This document shows positions 13,939 to 18,925 of a stretch of DNA of 18,925 nucleotides, in pieces. The notes under the pieces are model-generated. The model did not search any database and was not told the origin of the DNA. It saw only the letters and a program-made list of their open reading frames with translations. Numbering within the stretch: position 1 is the first letter of the stretch; the number at the start of each line of letters is the position of its first letter. The position numbers and the translations under genes were made by a program. The stretch is from positions 1-18,925 of the forward strand of contig CAZHRJ010000049.1 in NCBI GenBank assembly GCA_964534765.1, in the 5' to 3' direction. This DNA comes from CAZHRJ01 sp964534765. Lineage in GTDB: Bacteria > Lindowbacteria > 2-12-FULL-62-27.

Positions 13939-16785
13939 TCAGGTCCCCGGCTGTCCCGCCGTTTTCAACGCGGCGGCGTGATTGATCTGAAGCATGAAAT
14001 CGACCTGAAAGAATTTCTGCCCCTGCCCCTGCCCGCTCGTCTTCTCAATCTCGACCGGAGTCGGCCGGTTGACGATCGTGAACAAATTCTTCGTCAGCTC
14101 CGGTGTCTGAAACCGCCTCCCGATCTCCGGGATCTCGTTGAGAGTCGAAGCGATAATCCGCACTTCCATCCGCTCTTTCACGGGCATGGTCATGTTGACG
14201 ATGGAGGCGTTGTCCGGAAGCGTTTTGTCGAGTGCGATCAACACGTCGATCCAGCGCGCCTTGCCGCCCACCAGGGAAGATATCGATTTTTCCATGTCGT
14301 CCACGGTTTTCTGGTCCTTTTCAAGCTGCCTCGTCCGGCTGACGATCGGCTCAAGTTCCTGTATGTCCGCCATCAGTTTGGTGTGCAGGGTCGATGTGTT
14401 CTGGTAGGTACGGAGCGCGAAAGCGGCGGCGAACGTGAGGAAAAACACGGCCGCGACGCCCAGAAGTTTGATGTCCTTGCCCATCGACCGCATCCGCCGG
14501 ACAGCCACGATGTTTTCGGGCAGGAGATTCACCTCGATCGGTGACTTGTCCAATACCCGGATCCCCATGCCGTAGGCCACACTGAAATGCTGGTGCTGCG
14601 CCAGCGTGAAATCCGCCTGTCCGGATATCTTCTCCGCCGGATTGTAGACCGTTACCGGCACGTTCAATTGGGCCGATAGATACTCCGCCAGCCCTTTCAG
14701 CGCCGCTCCGCCGCCGCTTAGCGTCACTTTCTTGATATCCCCGCCGCTTAACTGGCCGCTGAAATAGTCGAACGACCTTCGGAATTCCGTCGCCAGCCGG
14801 TCAGCGATCGGTTTGACCGCCGCCGTTAATTTGTCTTTCTCCACTTTCTCGTCCTCACCCTCGAATAAATTGAAAACTTCACTGTCCCCCGCTTTCGCGG
14901 CGCCCAACGACTTCCCATCCGGAGGCGCCGGAGGTTTCGGCAGACTCATCCCCGGGGGTTTGGGCAAACCCGGCGGCGGCGGGACCCTTGGCGCGGCCGG
15001 GGCTGCAGCCGGAGCTGTCGACGCCGGAGCGGGTGGAGCAAGTGGAGCGGGCGGCGCCGATGGTGCGACGCCAACTGGAGGTTTTGGCAATGAGAGGCTC
15101 GGCGGCTTGGGAGCGCCAAGCGGCGGTGGCGCCGGGACCTTTTGGGCGGCGGGAGCAGGCGCGGCCGGAGCGGGTGGAGCGGCTGGTTGGGCAGCAGGAG
15201 CGGCGGTCGCCGGAGGTTTGGGCAAAGTCAAACTCGGCGGCTTGGGCGCTCCTGGCGCTGGCGGTGGCGCTTTCGGCGCGACCGCAACTGGCGCGGTCGC
15301 CGCAGCCGCTGCTGCCGCCGGCGGCATAAGAGGAGCCGTGACCGGTGTTGCCGGCGCGGATATTGGAACGGCGGGATCAGGTTGGGCCAGTGGCATGGCA
15401 GGTGTGGGCGGTTTCGGCATGGGAAGTGTCGGGGGCTTCGGCAAGGGCGGTTCGGCAAGGCCTGCGGACTTGTCTGCGGGCGATTCAGCCGCAGGTTTGC
15501 TTGGCGCCGGCCCGGCCATCCCCGGGGGTGACATGAGGGGCGGTTTGGGCAGCGCAACTTCGGTCACTTTCTTGGGTATGTCTTTGTTTTCCTGCGACGA
15601 TTCTTCCGAGCCTGCCGCCGGCGGCGGTGGCGCCGGGCTCTCCGGAGGTTTTGCGGCCGCCGGCGCGCCCGGTGGTTTTAACCCGCCCGGCGCGGCGGGC
15701 GCCGACGGCGGTGCCAGTCCCCCGGCCGGTTTTGGCGGCGTCAGTCCACCCGCCGCGGGCGGCGTCAATCCCCCGGCCGGTTTGGGCGGCGTCAGACCCC
15801 CAGCCGCGGGCGGCGTCAATCCTCCGGCTGGTTTTGGTGGCGTCAGCCCCCCGGCCGCGGATGGCGGACCCAGACCCGCTGGTTTGGGCGCGCCAAGGCC
15901 TGTTGCCGCTCCAGCCGCCTTGGCGGATGGCAGTCCGGCGCCCGGCGCCTTCGCCATTCCAAACCCGGGCGCCCTGGCTCCGGTGCCCTCCGCCGCGGAA
16001 ATGTCCGCCGCAATGGCCTTGACCTCCGCGAATTTGATCTTCCACTCCTCGGCCTTTTCTTCCGGGACATTCATTCGCTTGGCGATGATTTCCGTAAAAC
16101 TTCGGCCCGCGATCGGCACGCTCCGGGTGAAAAACACCCGCTGATTCTTGAGAAACGCTATGTCGGTCGTTCCCGCTCCGATATCGACAAATACTTCCGC
16201 GCCCTCCTCCTCGCCGGCCTGGTCTTTCAGATAGGTTTGATAGTAAAGGGAAAAGAGCGCCAGGGTCGTCACGTCGACCATCTGGACTTCCAGTCCCGCG
16301 TCTTCAATGATCGCCACCATGCTCTCCAGCTTGTCCCGCTTGATCGCCACCAGCAAAATGTCAAACCCGTTCTCTTTCTTCCGGGCTTCGCACCAGTCCA
16401 TCGACACTTCCGCCAGCGGAAATGGAATGTGCCCCTCCGCTTCATGCCGGATCACTCCCTCCAGCTTCTCCCGCGGTATTCCCTGGAAGGTCAGGTACCG
16501 GATGATGACGGCCTGGGAAGGAAGAGCGAAGATGGCGCTCTGTTTTTTGAGTTTGTGCTTTGACACCAGCTCGGTGAGCAATTCCGCGGATTTGATCTCA
16601 AAATCTTTTCCGGTTAACCCAGGGGGCATGGGCAGACTGTCGGCAAGCTCCGCTTTGTACTTGCCTCCACCGCCGGCAATCCGGCAGATCTTGACGGCAG
16701 CCGTCCCCACGTCCACCGCCAAACAGGACTTCTTCCCGAAGAGCGAAAACGACATCTTCGGTAGCTTCGGTAAGCTCAGGGCCAT
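13939..16785 (-). CDS. pilM-pilN: PilM-PilN fusion protein with a large Pro/Ala-rich insertion
   Basis: This 948-residue protein joins two normally separate alignment proteins. Residues 11-257 are the first part of PilM, an actin-like ATP-binding protein: CLAVDVGTAAVKI (phosphate 1 region), PREKLEGVIRHEAEGHIPF and VFVDIGAGTTDIAFL (phosphate 2). Residues about 258-645 are low-complexity Pro/Ala/Gly sequence. PilM resumes at about 650-745 with TEFRRSFDYFSGQ and KVTLSGGGAALKGL (adenosine motif). PilN then follows without a break: SPIEVNLLPEN (748-758), matching the conserved INLLP peptide, a membrane helix (about 772-792), a coiled coil (795-840) and a ferredoxin-like periplasmic domain (845-935). 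In known systems PilM binds the PilN peptide in trans; here they are covalently joined, as in GspL. GAGAGG lies 5 nt before the ATG. No stop or frameshift divides the two parts in the given sequence. The first gene of the operon. Confidence 0.93.
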   Translation of the reverse strand: MALSLPKLPKMSFSLFGKKSCLAVDVGTAAVKICRIAGGGGKYKAELADSLPMPPGLTGKDFEIKSAELLTELVSKHKLKKQSAIFALPSQAVIIRYLTFQGIPREKLEGVIRHEAEGHIPFPLAEVSMDWCEARKKENGFDILLVAIKRDKLESMVAIIEDAGLEVQMVDVTTLALFSLYYQTYLKDQAGEEEGAEVFVDIGAGTTDIAFLKNQRVFFTRSVPIAGRSFTEIIAKRMNVPEEKAEEWKIKFAEVKAIAADISAAEGTGARAPGFGMAKAPGAGLPSAKAAGAATGLGAPKPAGLGPPSAAGGLTPPKPAGGLTPPAAGGLTPPKPAGGLTPPAAGGLTPPKPAGGLAPPSAPAAPGGLKPPGAPAAAKPPESPAPPPPAAGSEESSQENKDIPKKVTEVALPKPPLMSPPGMAGPAPSKPAAESPADKSAGLAEPPLPKPPTLPMPKPPTPAMPLAQPDPAVPISAPATPVTAPLMPPAAAAAAATAPVAVAPKAPPPAPGAPKPPSLTLPKPPATAAPAAQPAAPPAPAAPAPAAQKVPAPPPLGAPKPPSLSLPKPPVGVAPSAPPAPLAPPAPASTAPAAAPAAPRVPPPPGLPKPPGMSLPKPPAPPDGKSLGAAKAGDSEVFNLFEGEDEKVEKDKLTAAVKPIADRLATEFRRSFDYFSGQLSGGDIKKVTLSGGGAALKGLAEYLSAQLNVPVTVYNPAEKISGQADFTLAQHQHFSVAYGMGIRVLDKSPIEVNLLPENIVAVRRMRSMGKDIKLLGVAAVFFLTFAAAFALRTYQNTSTLHTKLMADIQELEPIVSRTRQLEKDQKTVDDMEKSISSLVGGKARWIDVLIALDKTLPDNASIVNMTMPVKERMEVRIIASTLNEIPEIGRRFQTPELTKNLFTIVNRPTPVEIEKTSGQGQGQKFFQVDFMLQINHAAALKTAGQPGT
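14851..16014. other. Low-complexity Pro/Ala/Lys-Pro-Pro insertion within PilM
   Basis: This stretch encodes PilMN residues about 258-645. It contains repeated APKPPSL(T/S)LPKPP-type motifs near residues 513, 557 and 606, plus related LPKPP motifs near 412, 448 and 456. Several PPPP runs are present. A PilM without it would be about 350 residues, the usual size, so the insertion is an addition to a complete fold and does not replace part of it. The plus strand is correspondingly G-rich and produces long spurious Gly-rich frames. Confidence 0.75.
15706..15852 (-). repeat. 51-bp in-frame tandem repeat inside pilMN
   Basis: About three copies of a 51-bp unit encode the 17-residue peptide GGLTPPKPAGGLTPPAA (residues 312-328, 329-345 and a diverged 346-360). 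Copies differ at silent positions (for example ccggccggt against ccggctggt). Copy number is a natural candidate for strain variation and for assembly collapse. Confidence 0.7.
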
Positions 16786-16879
16786 TCGTGCCTCTCGTTC
16801 CCTCGGACCGCGCCCCCCTTGGGCCCGGCCACCCGTCAGTATCCGCTACTTTGACCGAAGAACAAAAAACCTCGCCCGG

Positions 16880-16901
16880 CTCTGTGTTTCATGTCACAGA
16901 G
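16880..16901. promoter_or_regulatory. CRP/FNR-like palindrome upstream of pilMN
   Basis: CTCTGTG and CACAGAG form perfect 7-bp arms around 8 nt. The core TGTGT-N6-TCACA (16883-16898) differs from the CRP consensus TGTGA-N6-TCACA at one position. It lies about 95 nt before the pilMN ATG, a plausible place for a regulator of the operon. A chance hairpin or a 5' leader stem is the alternative. Confidence 0.35.
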
Positions 16902-16999
16902 ACCGCATCGGCATGTACCCCCGCCCATCTTCCCCCCTCGGAATTCAGGCTGGTGTACACCCCACCCACTATTCTATTTATCGGGATACAAACAACGTA

Positions 17000-17027
17000 A
17001 CATTACTATTGGTATAGCGTTTGTCAA
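17000..17027 (-). promoter_or_regulatory. Candidate sigma-70 type promoter for the pilMN operon
   Basis: On the minus strand a perfect TTGACA (17027-17022) is followed after 16 nt by TAATGT (17005-17000), a poor -10 element. The surrounding sequence is AT-rich relative to the rest of the window. It would give a leader of about 200 nt that includes the CRP-like palindrome. Weak support. Confidence 0.27.
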
Positions 17028-17108
17028 TCAACCAGCCCAAAAAATCACAGCATGGAACAAGGAAAGACTGTGCCGGTCCCCCCTCATTATCCGGCGATGC
17101 TGATGCGT

Positions 17109-17137
17109 TTGACTTTTGTGGATTCGCAAATGACAAT
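17109..17137 (+). promoter_or_regulatory. Candidate sigma-70 type promoter for the HIT gene
   Basis: TTGACT (17109-17114) and GACAAT (17132-17137) are separated by the ideal 17 nt. They match the -35 and -10 consensus at 5 and 4 of 6 positions. A start near 17144 would leave a leader of about 39 nt with a strong ribosome site. Confidence 0.45.
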
Positions 17138-17182
17138 ACCTCCCGGATTCACGAATGGCATTCCAAGTGGGGGAGTCGGTTC

Positions 17183-17545
17183 ATGAGCGCGATGGAGTCA
17201 GAAAAGGACTGTCTGTTTTGCAAAATGGTCAAAGGACAGATCGCACCCAAAAAAGTGTACGAGGATGACCGCATCCTGGCCTTCCACGACATCAGCCCAC
17301 AGGCGCCGGTCCATTTTCTCGTCATCCCAAAATCCCACATCCCCACGTCCAATGACGTCTCCACCGGCCACGCGGATGTCGTCGGATACCTCTTTTCCAA
17401 AATCCCCGCCATGGCCAGAGATCTTGGAATTGACGAGAGCGGATACCGCGTCGTCATCAATTGCAACCGCGACGCCCTTCAAACCGTCTTCCATCTCCAC
17501 GTCCATGTCCTCGGCGGCAGACCCTTCCGCTGGCCGCCGGGCTAG
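17183..17545 (+). CDS. HIT family (HINT1-like) nucleotide-binding protein
   Basis: This is a 120-residue cytosolic protein. The ATG at 17183 is chosen because GGGGGAG (17169-17175) lies 7 nt ahead and translation opens MSAMESEKDCLFCKMVKG, as in HINT proteins. Visible family marks are the zinc-type cysteines (10, 13), IPKSHI with H52, and the triad HLHVHVLGG (H104, H106, H108), with H106 the expected nucleophile. The C-terminus GGRPFRWPPG is nearly that of HINT1. Family members hydrolyse purine nucleoside phosphoramidates and acyl-adenylates; the physiological substrate in bacteria is usually unclear. The frame extends upstream to a TTG at 17021, but that stretch has no family similarity and crosses the promoter. 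It is the lone plus-strand gene and is convergent with pabB. Confidence 0.92.
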   Translation: MSAMESEKDCLFCKMVKGQIAPKKVYEDDRILAFHDISPQAPVHFLVIPKSHIPTSNDVSTGHADVVGYLFSKIPAMARDLGIDESGYRVVINCNRDALQTVFHLHVHVLGGRPFRWPPG

Positions 17546-17555
17546 ACGCAGGACG

Positions 17556-17719
17556 TGTGAAAAAACAAAAAATTCACCACGGAGTTCACAAAGGCTGAGC
17601 ACGGAGAACACTGAGGATATTTTATAACTTTGTTCATTCAAGGAAAAACAAAATTCTATCCTCTGTGCCCTCCGTGACCAATCTCCGTGGCCTCCGTGTT
17701 AAAAATCAATTTTTTCACA
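17556..17719. repeat. 164-bp inverted-repeat element with CACGGAG motifs
   Basis: The ends are a perfect 10-bp inverted repeat (TGTGAAAAAA at 17556-17565, TTTTTTCACA at 17710-17719). Inside, each arm carries spaced CACGGAG-type motifs: left at about 17578 and 17600 plus the variant CACTGAG at 17609; right as CTCTGTG, CTCCGTG, CTCCGTG and CTCCGTG between 17661 and 17698. The arms are inverted and imperfectly paired around an AT-rich centre (17617-17658). It fills the gap between the convergent HIT and pabB genes and, when transcribed, would fold into a long hairpin that could end transcription from both sides. The layout resembles a non-coding miniature element or intergenic repeat; copy number elsewhere is unknown. 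Confidence 0.7.
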
Positions 17720-17724
17720 ACTTC

Positions 17725-18925
17725 TCAAGACACAGTCTGCAGGCGCGCCAGCGTCTCTTTTACGCGGACCGCTTTCAGTAGAGACTCCTCGTATTCTTTT
17801 TTCGGATCGGAATAGATGGTGATTCCCCCGCCCGAGGTGTACCTCAGGCGCCGCCGGCGATAGAGCGCCGTGCGGATCGAGACCGCGAACTCCATCCGGT
17901 CTTTGCCGATCCAGCCGATCGCCCCAAACGCCTCTTCCCGGCGAAATGGCTCGAGCCGGTCGATCAGTCTCACCGCCGCCAGTTTCGGCGCTCCGGTCAC
18001 CGACGCGGACGGGAAAAGCGCCGTCAACACTTCGGCGACGCCGGCCATGGGCGTCAGTGTTCCCCGGACCCGCGAGAATAAATGAAAGGCGTATGGCAGC
18101 TCCAGAACAAACGGTCCTTCCGCGCGGATGCTTCCCGGCCGGCAGATTCTGCCAAAGTCATTCCGAAATAGATCGGTGATCATCAATAACTCCGCGCGCT
18201 CTTTCCCGCTCCTCAACAGCGCCCCACGGGTCACGGATGTGCCCTTGATCGGCTCCGCCATGATCCTTCGGCTCCGGACAGAGAAAAATCGTTCCGGAGA
18301 AAAACAGAGCAAGGCCGTTCCGTCGCCCGACAGGTCCGCGTAGCCGAATCGCGGACGCATCGCGCGACTGAGTTCGGAAAAAAGCGGGATCATTTGCGCC
18401 TCGGCGTCAAACTGCCAAGTCCACCGCTGGGACAGATTCACCTCGTAGACGTTCCCGCGGCGCAGCTCCTCCTGAATCCGGCCGATTTTTCGCAGATACT
18501 CCCCACGCCTGTCTGAGGAATGCCTCAGTCGATGCCGGGGGAAGTCCGCGCGCTCCGTCCCACGAAACGTCCGTGACGGGTCGACACAGACACGCGAAAA
18601 ACGAATGAGCGGCAGGCATTGCGTCTCAGGATCAGCCGCTCCGCGGCCCCAAGTGCCGGTCTGCGGTCCGAGCAGCATCCGGCGGCCCCATTCATAGGAT
18701 ACAAACCCTACCCACCCCGACACCCATGGCCGGTCGGGTCCATCAAGCCGCCTCCGGCTTGACTCTATCCGGTCAAGACACCGGCGCGCATCCTCCATGC
18801 TCCGGGCTTCAATCGTCTCGATCGGCTTGAGAAAAAATCGCCTCGGCCGCCCCGCAGCCACCAGTGCCGGCGTCTCCGGATCAGCCGCTCCGCGGCCCCA
18901 AGTGCCGGCGTCTCCGACGCCGGCC
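17725..18925 (-). CDS. pabB: Aminodeoxychorismate synthase component I (PabB), 5' end cut by window edge
   Basis: This is a chorismate-binding enzyme that makes 4-amino-4-deoxychorismate for folate (p-aminobenzoate) synthesis, using ammonia from a PabA glutaminase. Numbering from the GTG at 18861 (378 residues), motifs are GWVGFVSYEWGRR (49-61), GNVYEVNLSQR (136-146), SPERFF (188-193), PIKGTSVTR (204-212), DLFRNDFGRIC (230-240), FPSASVTGAPK (283-293) and SGGGITIYS (343-351). PIKGT, with the lysine used by PabB, separates it from anthranilate synthase TrpE (PIAGT). The frame stays open from 18861 to the edge, reading GTWGRGAADPETPALVAAG, and PabB proteins usually have 20-40 residues before this point. 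The true start is therefore probably outside; the GTG at 18861 is the fallback. GTWGRGAADPET occurs twice, encoded by a DNA repeat. No PabA or PabC gene is adjacent in the window. Confidence 0.9.
   Translation of the reverse strand, partial: AGVGDAGTWGRGAADPETPALVAAGRPRRFFLKPIETIEARSMEDARRCLDRIESSRRRLDGPDRPWVSGWVGFVSYEWGRRMLLGPQTGTWGRGAADPETQCLPLIRFSRVCVDPSRTFRGTERADFPRHRLRHSSDRRGEYLRKIGRIQEELRRGNVYEVNLSQRWTWQFDAEAQMIPLFSELSRAMRPRFGYADLSGDGTALLCFSPERFFSVRSRRIMAEPIKGTSVTRGALLRSGKERAELLMITDLFRNDFGRICRPGSIRAEGPFVLELPYAFHLFSRVRGTLTPMAGVAEVLTALFPSASVTGAPKLAAVRLIDRLEPFRREEAFGAIGWIGKDRMEFAVSIRTALYRRRRLRYTSGGGITIYSDPKKEYEESLLKAVRVKETLARLQTVS
18621..18659. repeat. Repeat copy 1, in frame inside pabB
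   Basis: These 39 bp match 18870-18908 at 38 of 39 positions (31 identical bases from 18629). On the minus strand the repeat encodes GTWGRGAADPET within PabB, just after the N-terminal SYEWGRR segment and before LPLIRF, a place expected to be a surface loop. Confidence 0.8.
18863..18924. repeat. Repeat copy 2 with partial 38-bp tandem and terminal palindrome
   Basis: The 16 bases agtgccggcgtctccg recur 38 bp apart (18863 and 18901), enclosing the second copy of the pabB repeat (18870-18908). The right end is a perfect inverted repeat, gccggcgtc / gacgccggc, with a 3-nt loop (18904-18924). The window stops one base later. This is the structure of a palindromic dispersed repeat, inserted in frame near the pabB 5' end. 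Confidence 0.7.

Larger units (their letters stand above)
16786..17182. other. Divergent intergenic region between pilMN and the HIT gene
   Basis: This is 397 nt with no convincing gene. The half next to pilMN is C-rich and the middle (about 16965-17050) is AT-rich. It holds the CRP-like palindrome at 16880-16901, a possible minus-strand promoter near 17000-17027 and a better plus-strand promoter at 17109-17137. No riboswitch or small RNA was recognised. Confidence 0.6.

Noticed and set aside
14813..16144. Plus-strand 443-codon Gly/Ala-rich open frame resembling a PGRS-type protein.
   Set aside because: It is the exact complement of the Pro/Ala-rich insertion of pilMN; GC-rich Pro/Ala codons read backwards as Gly/Ala. 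The minus-strand frame continues into recognisable PilM and PilN on both sides.
17021..17182. N-terminal extension of the HIT protein from a TTG.
   Set aside because: No HINT-like sequence there, and it covers the best promoter; the ATG at 17183 has a strong ribosome site.
17556..17719. CRISPR-like spaced repeats from the CACGGAG motifs.
   Set aside because: Motifs are short, irregularly spaced and inverted about a centre; there are no uniform direct repeats, spacers or cas genes.

Overview
The window looks like part of a chromosome from an uncultured Gram-negative (diderm) bacterium with GC-rich DNA. The evidence for two membranes is an outer-membrane secretin with AMIN (peptidoglycan/septum-associated) domains and a full set of type IV pilus alignment proteins. 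I cannot name the phylum from this sequence. Both window edges cut through genes (ndk on the left, pabB on the right), and the right edge falls inside a repeated sequence.

Most of the window (16785 down to 1, all on the minus strand) is one compact run of genes that reads as an operon: a pilM-pilN fusion, pilO, pilP, a large secreted Ig-repeat protein, a giant pilQ-type secretin, a membrane GAF-domain protein, a two-module membrane transporter and the start of ndk. Spacing is tight throughout: 1 nt between pilMN and pilO, 20 nt between pilO and pilP, 4 nt between pilP and the Ig protein, and start/stop overlaps further down. The only larger gap is 67 nt after pilQ.

The pilus cluster follows the order pilM-N-O-P-Q but with unusual proteins. 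PilM and PilN are one polypeptide, which recreates the layout of type II secretion protein GspL, and about 390 Pro/Ala-rich residues interrupt the actin-like PilM fold. PilP has a GspC-like membrane anchor and a long charged tail. A roughly 1050-residue protein with eight Ig-like repeats sits between pilP and pilQ. The secretin is about 2070 residues, with AMIN, two Ig-like domains, an N0 domain, about nine N1-like ring modules, the secretin core, and three ComEA-like helix-hairpin-helix domains, the last on a long Pro-rich linker. Together these suggest an envelope-spanning pilus or DNA-uptake machine. PilMN, PilO and PilP would form the inner-membrane alignment complex, the Ig protein would act in the periplasm, and the secretin would form the outer-membrane channel, perhaps with its own DNA-binding modules. 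No pilins, PilB/PilT motors or PilC are present in this window.

Right of the pilus operon, a 397-nt divergent intergenic region (16786-17182) holds candidate promoters and a CRP-like palindrome. A HINT1-like HIT protein gene follows on the plus strand, then a 164-bp inverted-repeat element built from CACGGAG motifs. Last is a convergent pabB (aminodeoxychorismate synthase component I), which carries two in-frame copies of a short dispersed-type repeat.
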